A stretch of DNA of 64,000 nt from Xenorhabdus bovienii SS-2004 (lineage in GTDB: Bacteria > Pseudomonadota > Gammaproteobacteria > Enterobacterales > Enterobacteriaceae), in contig NC_013892.1 in NCBI RefSeq assembly GCF_000027225.1, forward strand, positions 186,001 to 250,000, written 5' to 3'. The translations under genes and the position numbers were made by a program. Shown one piece after another: positions 10,316 to 19,468 of the stretch. The first letter of the stretch is position 1; each line of letters opens with the position of its first letter. Below the pieces are notes generated by a model, which was given only the letters and a program-made list of their open reading frames with translations, was not told the DNA's origin and searched no databases.

Positions 10316-10366
10316 TATACCTATCGTCATTGGAGATGCTTGATTTCTCATTCAAATCAGATAATG
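10316..10366 (+). mobile_element. solo left end of the IS630-family element
   Basis: From TATACC onward this stretch matches the left end of the intact IS630 copy at 32.8 kb at roughly 43 of 51 positions, including the shared core GATGCTTGATTT. No transposase reading frame or right end follows. It begins a few bases after the stop of the membrane-protein gene and marks an old insertion or deletion. Confidence 0.6.
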
Positions 10367-10388
10367 TTAACCAAGCAATTAAAGATAG

Positions 10389-10598
10389 GATAGAACAGGG
10401 TGGTACATTAAACGTTATCTTATAGAATCTATACAGAAGGCATTGCGGAACCATCTGAGAGACTCTCTCATCGCAACTGGTGGGTTTGTAGGTAGAGGAA
10501 TGACAGGAACAATTAGGAATTCAGAAAATATATTAACGTCAGGTAATTATATGATTGGTTCTATTGTCTCTGTTGCTTACGAAAACCCTGTTAGTTAG
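10389..10598 (+). pseudogene. toxin-tail-like fragment 2 (no start codon)
   Basis: Open from a stop at 10386 to TAG at 10596, and homologous to fragment 1 over its last ~50 codons (GxGMTGxIRNxExIxTSGNY). It begins next to the solo IS630 end, which suggests that an insertion or deletion removed the upstream part of the gene. It is followed by the second membrane-protein paralogue, repeating the tail-plus-membrane-protein order. Confidence 0.45.
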
Positions 10599-10652
10599 TT
10601 ATCTGAATAATTATATTGATTGCATTAATACATTGATTGTGATAACAACTAT

Positions 10653-11303
10653 ATGAATATGAAAGATTTTATTTTAAATACAGAATTTAAAAAACTTTTG
10701 GGTAAGGCTAAGGATCTGGAAGCAAAAATAAAAAATGCTGATCCAGTGTTAAAAAATATCACGTTGAATGATCTTAGTTATAATAAATATTTTTCTTACC
10801 CTGGTCGGTTTAAGATAGGTTTTATAATATTTTTTATTATGATAGTTTATATGGCTTTCTTTTCAGGTGTAGCGGTAGCTATACCTAGTTTATTAATGGA
10901 AAATCCAAGTTATGAAATAAAAGCATTTTCTTTTATTTTGTCATTAATAATTAGTGCTTTTATTTCATTTTCTCATATTGGGCTTACTTTGAGTGGTTAT
11001 TATTATGGTCCTGTTGTCCAAAAATATACAAATACTGTTGTATTCTTTTTTAGTTTGTTTATATCTTATTTGAAAGGAGTGTATGACTCTGATTTCTTCT
11101 ATTTTTCTGCTATAGCGTTATGTTGTTTGTTTATCAAGTTAATGTTGAATAGTAAATATTATTCTGGTTTTATATTGGCTAAAATGTTCATCAGGGTTGA
11201 ACGTGTTATTTTTAATGATGAATTGGATAAAATAAAAGGATTTAATAAAAAGCAGTTAAGGGAATATTCAAGATCTATAAAATCGAAAAATCGTAAGAAA
11301 TAA
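10653..11303 (+). CDS. four-helix membrane protein, immunity-like, paralogue 2
   Basis: 216-aa protein, MNMKDFILNTEFKKLLGKAK onward. The N-terminal ~50 residues are charged and helical. Four hydrophobic stretches follow (about residues 53-80, 88-115, 125-142 and 148-168), then a basic tail ending SKNRKK. It shares N-terminus, topology and basic tail with the gene at 9626 and its N-terminus with the truncated gene at 11347. It is probably an inner-membrane protein. An immunity or anti-toxin role is inferred from context only. ATG 10659 is an alternative start. Confidence 0.65.
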   Translation: MNMKDFILNTEFKKLLGKAKDLEAKIKNADPVLKNITLNDLSYNKYFSYPGRFKIGFIIFFIMIVYMAFFSGVAVAIPSLLMENPSYEIKAFSFILSLIISAFISFSHIGLTLSGYYYGPVVQKYTNTVVFFFSLFISYLKGVYDSDFFYFSAIALCCLFIKLMLNSKYYSGFILAKMFIRVERVIFNDELDKIKGFNKKQLREYSRSIKSKNRKK

Positions 11304-11346
11304 TAGATAAAAAATAAAGAAAATAGAACCGAATAGGGAAAGCTAA

Positions 11347-11535
11347 ATGGACATAAAACATATATTAACTAACAACCAATTCAGAAGTATTTTGACTCTG
11401 TATAAAATCACAGATAATAGAATCAGAAATAGTGATTCTTTACTTGTCGACGAACCGGATATCGTCAGGATTAAGGATAAAATAACGTCTGCCAATGAAT
11501 CCGCACAAAAATCATTATGTTATTTAACTCATTGA
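11347..11535 (+). pseudogene. truncated third copy of the immunity-like membrane protein
   Basis: 62 codons starting MDIKHILTNNQFRSIL, which align with the first ~45 residues of the two preceding genes. It stops before any membrane segment. A GGGAAAG ribosome site precedes the ATG, so it may still be translated, but it lacks the membrane part and is most simply a decayed copy. Confidence 0.5.
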
Positions 11536-11544
11536 TTATGCTTG

Positions 11545-11560
11545 CCGCAATCGTTTACTT
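11545..11560 (+). promoter_or_regulatory. candidate PurR box upstream of adeP
   Basis: CCGCAATCGTTTACTT matches the PurR consensus ACGCAAACGTTTTCNT at most positions. It lies ~85 bases before adeP. A similar site shares GCAATCGTTT at 43875-43890 before xanP, another purine permease. Confidence 0.5.
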
Positions 11561-11642
11561 TTTTTATCTTTTCAGGGTAACGATTTGAATAAGTTTCCTG
11601 TAGGATAGGTCGAAAACTTCGTTTTTTGGGAATAAATATCAT

Positions 11643-12980
11643 ATGAGCACACTTAATTCTGGTCCTGCAAATCAACAGGGTCTGCTTCAGCGCGTGTTTA
11701 AGTTAGAGGAACATGGCACGACGGTTCGTACTGAAATGATCGCCGGGTTTACAACCTTTCTGACTATGGTTTACATCGTCTTTGTCAATCCGCAAATTTT
11801 GGCGGTGGCGGGAATGGATATCAAAGCCGTATTTGTTACCACCTGCCTGATTGCCGCATTTGGCAGCATTATGATGGGGTTGATGGCCAATCTTCCTGTT
11901 GCTGTTGCACCTGCAATGGGGCTGAATGCGTTTTTCGCTTTTGTCGTCGTCGGAGCGATGGGCATTTCGTGGCAGGTCGCGATGGGGGCGATTTTCTGGG
12001 GCGCGGTAGGGTTGTTGATCCTCACCATTTTTCGCGTTCGTTATTGGATGATCGCTAATATCCCTTTGAGCCTGCGCATCGGTATCACTAGCGGTATCGG
12101 GCTTTTTATCGCCATGATGGGGCTGAAGAATGCGGGCATTATCGTGCCAAATCCAGACACTATCGTCTCAATCGGCAATTTCGCTTCCCATAATGTTCTG
12201 CTGGGAACATTGGGCTTTTTTATCATTGCCATTTTGGCAGCGCGTAATTTTCATGCCGCCGTGCTGGTCTCCATTGTCGTCACAACCGTCATCGGCCTGA
12301 TGATGGGTTATGTGGAGTATCACGGTATTTTTGACCTGCCGCCAAGCGTGATGAGCGTTGTCGGAAATGTCGATGTCAAAGGTGCATTGGATATCGCATT
12401 GTCCGGTGTGATTTTCTCTTTCATGCTGGTTAACTTGTTTGATTCTTCCGGTACGTTGATTGGGGTAACGGATAAAGCGGGTATTGCAGACAGTAGTGGT
12501 AAGTTTCCTCGCATGAAACAGGCGCTGTATGTGGATAGTATCAGTTCGGTTGCGGGTTCTTATGTCGGAACGTCTTCGGTGACAGCCTATATCGAAAGCT
12601 CTTCTGGGGTTTCTGTTGGCGGACGTACCGGGCTGACGGCTATTGTGGTGGGTATGCTGTTTCTGTTGGTGATGTTTGCTTCCCCGCTGGCTAGTATGGT
12701 GCCGGCGTATGCCACCGCAGGAGCGTTGGTTTATGTTGGCGTATTGATGACATCGAGCCTGACACGAGTGAAGTGGAATGATCTGACTGAATCCGTTCCC
12801 GCTTTTATCACTGCGGTCATGATGCCATTCAGTTTCTCTATTACAGAAGGTATTGCGCTGGGGTTTATCGCTTATTGCGCTATGAAACTGGGAACGGGGA
12901 AATGGCGTGAAATCAGTCCTTGCGTTATCGTCGTAACATTATTGTTTGTGCTGAAAATGGCGTTTGTCGATGCTCACTAA
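11643..12980 (+). CDS. adeP: adenine permease, NCS2 family
   Basis: Proton-coupled high-affinity adenine importer of the inner membrane, 445 aa, the same length as E. coli AdeP (YieG/PurP) and nearly collinear with it. Diagnostic stretches include VNPQILAVAGMD, the APAMGLNAFFAF helix, LFDSSGTLIGVTDKAG and GTSSVTAYIESSSGVSVGGR, which are substrate-site motifs of the AzgA-like branch. The protein is hydrophobic throughout, with about 12-14 helices. It is a single gene with a candidate PurR operator upstream and a strong terminator downstream. Its sharp rise in GC compared with the region before 11.6 kb marks the return to core chromosome. Confidence 0.95.
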   Translation: MSTLNSGPANQQGLLQRVFKLEEHGTTVRTEMIAGFTTFLTMVYIVFVNPQILAVAGMDIKAVFVTTCLIAAFGSIMMGLMANLPVAVAPAMGLNAFFAFVVVGAMGISWQVAMGAIFWGAVGLLILTIFRVRYWMIANIPLSLRIGITSGIGLFIAMMGLKNAGIIVPNPDTIVSIGNFASHNVLLGTLGFFIIAILAARNFHAAVLVSIVVTTVIGLMMGYVEYHGIFDLPPSVMSVVGNVDVKGALDIALSGVIFSFMLVNLFDSSGTLIGVTDKAGIADSSGKFPRMKQALYVDSISSVAGSYVGTSSVTAYIESSSGVSVGGRTGLTAIVVGMLFLLVMFASPLASMVPAYATAGALVYVGVLMTSSLTRVKWNDLTESVPAFITAVMMPFSFSITEGIALGFIAYCAMKLGTGKWREISPCVIVVTLLFVLKMAFVDAH

Positions 12981-12997
12981 ATAGCAGGGATGATAAG

Positions 12998-13028
12998 AAA
13001 AAGCCGGATATGCACTACCCGGCTTTTT
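12998..13028. terminator. bidirectional terminator between adeP and the glycosyltransferase
   Basis: AAAAAGCCGG pairs with CCGGCTTTTT, giving A/T tracts on both sides. It sits between two convergent genes and can serve both. Confidence 0.85.
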
Positions 13029-13037
13029 TAGTTATCG

Positions 13038-14507
13038 TTACTGATTATTTTCAGGGGTAACGAAACCGATACAGACGGTTTCAGTTTTGGCACTCGGCTG
13101 TGGCCGGAAGGAGAATTCTTCCTTGTAGCTGATGACCAACACTGGCCATTGCTTGAGTGTAGACTGGAAGTTTTCCTGTTCGCAGCTCTTACCTTTCTCT
13201 CCCACCAATAACGCACCCTCTTTCACAATACTGCTCTCTTTGATATGGCGATTATACACATTAGGGGGCTCACCATTACCTAACTCCCAAGGCTGTATTG
13301 TTTCTGGGCGGTAATGACTGTAAAACGTCAGCCATTGATGCAGATATTCTCCGCCAACATAACGCAATGGAGTCGGATAAAGCTCATTCCAGCGCTGATC
13401 CAGTTGGTTAGCGAACGTTTTTATACCAACGAACTTTTGCCCGGCACCACGGACATTGGTTATCATCACACCGACATAGCCAATCCAAACCAATACCGCA
13501 AAGACTGCCAAACCCCGTAGTGTGTTTTTCAGGGGCTTGCGGGGGAGTACCGTCAGTGAACCGACGAGCAGCGCAGGTGCTACCGTCATAAATGGTTGTA
13601 GCCACTCGGTCATTCGCCCGCCCTGATTGAAGGAAAACCAGCCATAAATCAGCAGCAGGGGCAGCAGGATAACGATATTGGCCAGCGCGTTGGATTGCTG
13701 TTTCGGCCAGCCAATCCGTCCGCCTGACAGGTAAATGAACGCACCAACGATGAGCAAGGGATAGAACACGGAAAGTACCGCTCGCGTGGTGTGCAGGTTA
13801 AAGCCTTGCTGAATCTGGGAGTCGACCCATTTAAATGCGGCGAAGTCGTTATGCACCAGCCACCAGACGTTGGGCAATATCAGCATGAACCAGAGTGCGA
13901 TAGCGAGATAAAACAGGGGCTCTCTATAGCTACGGCGTACTCTGGGTACGAACAGAGAGAGCAAAAATACGGAGCCAATGATAGAAAGTGAAGAATATTT
14001 TCCCATCGTTGCCAGCCCTGTGGTGAGGGCGAATGCCAGCCACCATTTGGGATGATCGTCAATGGCTCGTAGGAAAAACAGTAGTGCCCACGGCCAGAGC
14101 ATGACTAACAGGTAATTATCATTATAAGGAATGATATCGAAGTTGATGATGCCGGACAGATTCAGTGTCAGCATGGCAAGCCACGCCAGTTCAACTTTGC
14201 CTGTCAACCGGAAAGCTAATCGCCAGACACCCAGCATTCCGATGGCAATGGCAAGAAAGTGGGTCAAATACCAGTAAAAACTGAGGGAAATTGTGCTGAT
14301 GTGAATGGCGGGTAGCATCACTGAGCCCACTAGCCACGGATTTTTGGGTGATCCCCATTCTCCATTTATACCCCAATTTAAGGCTTCGACAGCATCATAA
14401 GGTACAGTAGGGTCGAGTGTGTAGCTTGCGACTACCCACAAAAGCGCATAGCCCGTGATCCAAAGAAACAACGGCATGCGATAAGACGAAGTATCAAAAA
14501 AACGCAT
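13038..14507 (-). CDS. GT39/ArnT-like membrane glycosyltransferase (PMT family)
   Basis: 489-aa integral membrane protein of the dolichyl-phosphate-mannose/ArnT-like (PMT_2) superfamily. The first periplasmic loop carries a PYDAVEALNWG motif, corresponding to the acidic catalytic loop after helix 1 in this family. About ten further hydrophobic helices follow, then a soluble C-terminal domain of ~140 residues. These enzymes move a sugar from an undecaprenyl-phosphate carrier onto lipid A or another envelope acceptor in the periplasm. Donor and acceptor cannot be read here, so no symbol is given. It stands alone, convergent with adeP and divergent from yihI. Confidence 0.8.
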   Translation of the reverse strand: MRFFDTSSYRMPLFLWITGYALLWVVASYTLDPTVPYDAVEALNWGINGEWGSPKNPWLVGSVMLPAIHISTISLSFYWYLTHFLAIAIGMLGVWRLAFRLTGKVELAWLAMLTLNLSGIINFDIIPYNDNYLLVMLWPWALLFFLRAIDDHPKWWLAFALTTGLATMGKYSSLSIIGSVFLLSLFVPRVRRSYREPLFYLAIALWFMLILPNVWWLVHNDFAAFKWVDSQIQQGFNLHTTRAVLSVFYPLLIVGAFIYLSGGRIGWPKQQSNALANIVILLPLLLIYGWFSFNQGGRMTEWLQPFMTVAPALLVGSLTVLPRKPLKNTLRGLAVFAVLVWIGYVGVMITNVRGAGQKFVGIKTFANQLDQRWNELYPTPLRYVGGEYLHQWLTFYSHYRPETIQPWELGNGEPPNVYNRHIKESSIVKEGALLVGEKGKSCEQENFQSTLKQWPVLVISYKEEFSFRPQPSAKTETVCIGFVTPENNQ

Positions 14508-14654
14508 AGCGGCAAATGATCATATTGATTGAGTTAAAGTTCCGTAGAATATTAGCTGAATTTTGAACAATTAGTGAATGACATTGGATGTTATAGGTGG
14601 TTTCTGTTAGATTCCGCGAAAAATATTCTGATTAAGCGAGTAGGATCACAAGCT

Positions 14655-15173
14655 ATGAACCAGTTAAAGAAAAAGTCACCAGCGAAATTTTCGGCTGGTA
14701 AGCAAAAAAGAAAAAGCCGTGAAGAGTTGAATGCTGAAGGGCGTGAGCGTAAACGCCAGAAAAAACACAGTGGTCACCCATCTGGTAACCGTAATCACGG
14801 TAATGACAGTAACAAGAATCGTTCTGGAGACAAGCAGGGGCAAGATCCGCGTATCGGCAGTAAGGTTCCGGTTCCTTTGATTATTGGCGAAAAAGTCGTG
14901 GTAAAACCGGTTGTGGAAAAACCGAAAGCCAGCCAGAAGCCCCGTCTGTCACCACAGGAGGAGCTGGCAATGCTGGAGCAGGATGAGTATCTGGATGAGT
15001 TGCTGGCACGTCTCGAGAAGGGTGAAGAACTCTCTCAGGAAGAAAATGCTTATGTTGACGAGAAGCTGGATCGTATCGATGAGTTGATGGAAGAACTGGG
15101 CATCAATCTGGAAGAAGATGACAGCGAAGAAGAGAAGAAAGAAGATATCATGCAGTTGCTGAAGGGTAAGTAA
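14655..15173 (+). CDS. yihI: Der GTPase-activating protein YihI
   Basis: Activates the GTPase Der (EngA), which acts in 50S ribosome assembly. 172 aa from ATG 14655; TAGGA precedes it, and MNQLKKKSPAKFSAGKQKRK is the family N-terminus, so the in-frame ATG at 14574 is rejected. The N-terminal half is highly basic and disordered (KSREELNAEGRERKRQKK). The C-terminal half is acidic and helical (EEELAML-type repeats, LDRIDELMEELGI), as in E. coli YihI. It precedes hemN, as in E. coli. Confidence 0.93.
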   Translation: MNQLKKKSPAKFSAGKQKRKSREELNAEGRERKRQKKHSGHPSGNRNHGNDSNKNRSGDKQGQDPRIGSKVPVPLIIGEKVVVKPVVEKPKASQKPRLSPQEELAMLEQDEYLDELLARLEKGEELSQEENAYVDEKLDRIDELMEELGINLEEDDSEEEKKEDIMQLLKGK

Positions 15174-15387
15174 TTTCAGCATAAATTTGTCGCGATCATA
15201 AAGGTAGATTCATTCTGATAACCTTACTTATAACCACAGTATTAGTATGTTATTTATTGTGGTTATTGGGTAAACTATGGCAGCTATTGAGACGTAAAAA
15301 TTGGTTGACTCGTGCCATCGGAACACAGCGCTGTAATTCAGTAAAAGCGTTGCGTTTCGGGGGGCGAAAACAACGGAAGGAATCAGT

Positions 15388-16761
15388 ATGTCAGAGCCAG
15401 TCATTGTTTGGGATTTACCTTTGGTTCAGAAATATAACTATTCAGGGCCTCGTTACACTTCATACCCAACAGCTCTGGAGTTTAACCAGCAGTACGATAA
15501 TACTGCTTTTGCACAGGCCGCCGCGCGTTATCCCGATCGTCCACTTTCCCTCTATATCCACATTCCGTTTTGCCACAAGCTCTGTTATTTCTGTGGCTGC
15601 AATAAATTGGTCACTCGCCAGAAGCATAAGGCAGATGACTATCTGAATATTCTGGAAAAAGAAATCACGGCACGAGCCAGATTATTCTCCCAGCGGAAAG
15701 TCAGCCAAATGCATTGGGGTGGCGGGACGCCAACTTATCTCGACAAAACACAGATCAGCCGATTGATGTCGGTGCTGCGTAGCCACTTTGATTTTCTGCC
15801 GGAATCCGAGCTTTCTATTGAAATTGATCCACGTGAGATCGAGCTGGATGTGATTGACCATCTGCGCCATGAGGGTTTTAACCGCCTGAGCATGGGAGTA
15901 CAGGATTTTAATAAGGAAGTGCAGCATCTGGTTAATCGTGAGCAGGATGAGGATTTTATCTTCGAACTGGTCAATCGCGCCCGCGAAACGGGTTTTATTT
16001 CGACCAGCATTGATTTGATTTATGGCCTGCCGAAGCAGACATCAGAGAGTTTTGCCTTTACATTGCAGCGGGTGCTGGCGTTGTCTCCTGATCGCCTGAG
16101 TGTGTTCAATTATGCTCACCTGCCGGACTTGTTTGCGGCGCAGCGTAAAATCAAGGAGCATGATTTACCGAGTGCGGAACAGAAGCTGGATATTTTGCAG
16201 GGCACCATTGCTACCCTGACGGGCAATGGTTATCAGTTTATTGGGATGGATCACTTTGCCCGCCCTGATGATGAACTGGCGATTGCCCAGCGGGAAGGTG
16301 TTTTGCACCGCAATTTTCAGGGATACACCACTCAGGGAGAGTGTGACTTATTGGGCATGGGCGTTTCTGCTATCAGCATGTTGGGCGATAGTTATTCCCA
16401 GAACCAGAAAGATCTCAAAATCTACTACGCGGCGGTGGAAGAACAGGGTCATGCTTTGTGGCGTGGTTTAGTGCTGACACAGGATGACTGTATTCGCCGT
16501 GATGTGATCAAAGATCTTATCTGCAACTTTCGGCTGACTTTTGCGGATATCGAACAGCGTTATGGGTTGAATTTTGCCAACTATTTTGCCGAAGACCTGC
16601 AACTGTTGGCTCCGCTAGTGGAAGATGGGCTGGTAGATATCACGGAGAAGCAGATCCAGGTATTGCCAAAGGGACGGTTGCTGATCCGCAATGTCTGTAT
16701 GTGTTTTGATAGCTACCTGCGTAATCAGATGCGTCAGCGGCAGTTTTCACGGGTGATATGA
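15388..16761 (+). CDS. hemN: oxygen-independent coproporphyrinogen III dehydrogenase
   Basis: Radical-SAM enzyme that converts coproporphyrinogen III to protoporphyrinogen IX in anaerobic haem synthesis; cytoplasmic. 457 aa, identical in length to E. coli HemN. The 4Fe-4S cluster ligands are visible as C62-x3-C66-x2-C69 (IPFCHKLCYFCGCNK). The glycine-rich SAM-binding stretch MHWGGGTPTYL and the HemN C-terminal domain are intact. It starts ATG 15388 with AAGGAA before it, and ends 17 bases from the convergent glnG. Confidence 0.97.
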   Translation: MSEPVIVWDLPLVQKYNYSGPRYTSYPTALEFNQQYDNTAFAQAAARYPDRPLSLYIHIPFCHKLCYFCGCNKLVTRQKHKADDYLNILEKEITARARLFSQRKVSQMHWGGGTPTYLDKTQISRLMSVLRSHFDFLPESELSIEIDPREIELDVIDHLRHEGFNRLSMGVQDFNKEVQHLVNREQDEDFIFELVNRARETGFISTSIDLIYGLPKQTSESFAFTLQRVLALSPDRLSVFNYAHLPDLFAAQRKIKEHDLPSAEQKLDILQGTIATLTGNGYQFIGMDHFARPDDELAIAQREGVLHRNFQGYTTQGECDLLGMGVSAISMLGDSYSQNQKDLKIYYAAVEEQGHALWRGLVLTQDDCIRRDVIKDLICNFRLTFADIEQRYGLNFANYFAEDLQLLAPLVEDGLVDITEKQIQVLPKGRLLIRNVCMCFDSYLRNQMRQRQFSRVI

Positions 16762-16777
16762 GCCAGTAAATTGATAA

Positions 16778-18208
16778 TTACGCGATCCCTAACTCCTTCA
16801 ATTTCCGGGTAATCGTATTCCTTCCCCATCCCAGCAAACGTGCGGCTTCTTGTTTATGACCGTTCGTATATTCCAACGCACAATTGAGTAAGGTACGCTC
16901 CAGCAACGGCAAAGCATCGGAAAGGAGATCAGTGCGTCCTTCTTTTAAGGCGTTCTGTGCCCACTCAGCCAATTGTCGCGGCCAGTGTTCAGGCAGTGCA
17001 GAACAGGAGGAGGGAAGATTGCCGATTTGTTCCGTTGGAGGGTTCTCAATCAGATCGGCAGGCAAATCCTGTACCAGCACTTCTTTGCTGGCTGCCATCA
17101 CTGTCAGCCAGCGGCAGACATTCTCCAATTGGCGGACATTCCCCGACCATGACAGGCGCATCAGAGCGATTTCGGTATCGGGATGCAGCACTTTGGCCTC
17201 AACGCCCAATTCTTTGGCAGTCTGTTGCAGAAAATGGTGTGCCAGACGGGAAATATCTTCCACGCGATCCCGCAAAGGGGGTAATTGAACACGGATCACA
17301 TTCAGCCGATGGTAGAGATCTTCGCGGAACTTACCTTCCGTCACACGCTGTTCAAGGTTCTGGTGGGTGGCGGCAATAATGCGCACATCCACTTTCACCG
17401 GCGCATAGCCACCCACCCGATAAAACTGCCCTTCTGCCAGCACTCGCAGTAAGCGAGTCTGGATATCCAGCGGCATATCGCCAATTTCATCCAGGAATAG
17501 CGAGCCACCATTAGCTTGCTCGAAACGCCCGTGTCGGACTTGATTGGCACCCGTAAAAGCGCCTTTTTCATGACCAAACAGTTCTGATTCAATCAAGTCT
17601 TTCGGGATCGCCGCCATATTTAAGGCAATAAAAGGGGATGAAGCTCGTGGGCTGTGGCGGTGCAGCGCGTGGGCGACCAACTCTTTGCCCGTTCCCGATT
17701 CACCATTGATTAAGACACTGATGGAGGAACGAGAAAGCCGGCCGATAATCCGGTATACCTCCTGCATGGAGGGGGCTTCCCCAATTATCTCAGAAACAGA
17801 GGCTGCCACTTGCGGATTGCGCGATGATTGATGTTGTTCGCGGTAATGACTCAATGCCCGCTCAACCAATGTGACAGTTTCATCAATATCGAAGGGTTTT
17901 GGCAGATAATCGAATGCACCTTGCTGATAGGCACTAACGGCAGCATCCAGATCGGAATGAGCCGTCATGATAATGACGGGAAGCTGTGGATGGCTCTGTT
18001 TTATCTGGTTAAGCAGATTCAGGCCATCTAAACCCGGCATACGGATATCCGACAGCAGAACTTCCGGGCAGTTCTGTGAGAGTGCTGTCAGCACGGAATC
18101 GGCATTTTCAAAACTGACGCACTCCAGACCTGCGCCACTCAGCGCCCGTTCAAGTACCCAGCGGATAGAACTGTCATCATCAACGATCCAGACTTTTCCT
18201 CGTTGCAT
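16778..18208 (-). CDS. glnG: nitrogen regulation response regulator NtrC
   Basis: Sigma-54 activator of nitrogen-limitation genes (glnA and others), 476 aa against 469 in E. coli. The receiver domain carries phospho-acceptor Asp54 (LLSDIRMPG). The AAA+ domain shows Walker A GESGTGKE and the sigma-54-contacting GAFTGA loop. The C-terminal Fis-type helix-turn-helix ends [20 protein letters not shown]. It begins 24 bases after the glnL stop, with GGGG as ribosome site, so it is co-transcribed with glnL. Confidence 0.97.
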   Translation of the reverse strand: MQRGKVWIVDDDSSIRWVLERALSGAGLECVSFENADSVLTALSQNCPEVLLSDIRMPGLDGLNLLNQIKQSHPQLPVIIMTAHSDLDAAVSAYQQGAFDYLPKPFDIDETVTLVERALSHYREQHQSSRNPQVAASVSEIIGEAPSMQEVYRIIGRLSRSSISVLINGESGTGKELVAHALHRHSPRASSPFIALNMAAIPKDLIESELFGHEKGAFTGANQVRHGRFEQANGGSLFLDEIGDMPLDIQTRLLRVLAEGQFYRVGGYAPVKVDVRIIAATHQNLEQRVTEGKFREDLYHRLNVIRVQLPPLRDRVEDISRLAHHFLQQTAKELGVEAKVLHPDTEIALMRLSWSGNVRQLENVCRWLTVMAASKEVLVQDLPADLIENPPTEQIGNLPSSCSALPEHWPRQLAEWAQNALKEGRTDLLSDALPLLERTLLNCALEYTNGHKQEAARLLGWGRNTITRKLKELGIA

Positions 18209-18232
18209 TATTATCCCCTATTTCTTGCTCGG

Positions 18233-19282
18233 TTATTTCTTGATAGGCAGGTAAATGGAAAATTCCGTGTGACCCGGCCAACTGGTGAATTCGATTTTGC
18301 CAGCGTGTTGATCGATAAGGTTACGGGCGATGGATAACCCAAGTCCAGTTCCTCCTTCATGCCCACTGACCATGGGATAAAATAGCGTATCCTGAATGTT
18401 GGGAGGAATGCCCGGGCCGTTGTCTTCAATATCAATTCTGGCTACCAGACGATAGCGTTCACCATGTAAGGTAATTTGGAACGCGGTTCGGGTTCGCAGG
18501 ATGATCGTTCCACCTTTTTCCCCCAGAGCCTGTAGTGCATTGCGGGTCATATTCAGTAAAACCTGCTCAATTTGATCTGGATAATGCGCCAGCTCTGGCA
18601 GGCTGGGATCATAATCTTTGATCAAAGTGACATTGGCGGGCATTTCCAATGATACCAACTGATAAACCCGTTCAACAACATAGTGGATGCTCTGGCTGAT
18701 TCGGGTTCCCGGATGCTGTGGACCCAACAATCGATCAACGAGGGCGCGCAGCCTGTCAGCCTGCTCAATAATCACTTGGGTATATTCCCGCAGGGAGGGA
18801 TCGGGCAACGCTTTTGCAAGCAGTTGCGCCGCTCCCCGCAGTCCTCCAAGGGGATTTTTTATTTCATGTGCCAGCCCCCGAACCAATTCCCGCGCAGCCG
18901 CCTGCTGTGCCTGTTGTATCTGCTCTTGGCTTAAACGACGCTGGCTATCCATAGGAGCGAGTTCCAGCAGAATAAACTGTTCGGAAATGGGTTGGGCACT
19001 GAGCGACATTACATGAGAGTGATTGTTGATCACCAATATCACTTCGTTATCGGTAAAACCATGACCCCTAATCAAACTGGAACGCATCAATTCTGTGTCC
19101 AGTGAGAGATAGCTGAATAGCACCGGAAGGGGAGTACCGAATAATTTACGCGTACTTTGTGCCAGTAGTTGCATGGCTGAATGGTTGGCATAGCGGATAA
19201 TCAAATCGTTATCCAGTACCAAGACACTGTTAATCAGTGAGTCGAGTATGTGTTCTGCTTTGGGAAAATCAACCATCATCAT
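18233..19282 (-). CDS. glnL: nitrogen regulation sensor histidine kinase NtrB
   Basis: Soluble bifunctional kinase/phosphatase that controls NtrC, governed in turn by PII. 349 aa, identical in length to E. coli NtrB. A PAS domain occupies ~1-115, the phosphorylated His139 lies in [12 protein letters not shown], and the ATPase domain has N, G1 (DNGPGIP) and G2 ([10 protein letters not shown]) boxes. It is the second gene of glnALG, separated from glnA by a hairpin and an NtrC site that mark the secondary glnL promoter. Three successive ATGs make the exact start uncertain by two codons. Confidence 0.97.
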   Translation of the reverse strand: MMMVDFPKAEHILDSLINSVLVLDNDLIIRYANHSAMQLLAQSTRKLFGTPLPVLFSYLSLDTELMRSSLIRGHGFTDNEVILVINNHSHVMSLSAQPISEQFILLELAPMDSQRRLSQEQIQQAQQAAARELVRGLAHEIKNPLGGLRGAAQLLAKALPDPSLREYTQVIIEQADRLRALVDRLLGPQHPGTRISQSIHYVVERVYQLVSLEMPANVTLIKDYDPSLPELAHYPDQIEQVLLNMTRNALQALGEKGGTIILRTRTAFQITLHGERYRLVARIDIEDNGPGIPPNIQDTLFYPMVSGHEGGTGLGLSIARNLIDQHAGKIEFTSWPGHTEFSIYLPIKK

Positions 19283-19290
19283 CCAACCTT

Positions 19291-19307
19291 TGCACTTTTT
19301 TGGTGCA
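19291..19307 (-). promoter_or_regulatory. NtrC-binding site at the glnL promoter
   Basis: TGCACTTTTTTGGTGCA is a near-perfect NtrC box (TGCACC-N5-GGTGCA). It lies 8 bases upstream of the glnL ATG, where NtrC represses the weak glnL promoter in E. coli. Confidence 0.85.
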
Positions 19308-19402
19308 TTGTACCTTAGTTAAGCATAAACCGGGCAGTCTCTCCGTGCAGTCTGTGATTTGTTTATCAAGTGTCATCTGCCGTCGCAAATGTGCAGGAAA
19401 AG

Positions 19403-19422
19403 GACCCATCCGAAGATGGGTC
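19403..19422 (-). terminator. hairpin between glnA and glnL (partial terminator)
   Basis: GACCCATC and GATGGGTC close a CGAA/TTCG tetraloop with 8 perfect pairs; on the minus strand CTTTTCC follows. It lies ~46 bases after the glnA stop and probably reduces read-through into glnLG. Confidence 0.65.
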
Positions 19423-19468
19423 AAAAGTTTCACGGCAACAAAAAGGGCAATTGTGATGCTATCAAGTA

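Noticed and set aside
15217..15387. Open frame with a hydrophobic start (ITLLITTVLVCYLLWLLGK) between yihI and hemN
   Set aside because: No ATG, GTG or TTG start in a sensible place, and the frame runs into hemN out of register. It could be a scrap of a membrane-anchored gene, but the evidence is too thin to call.
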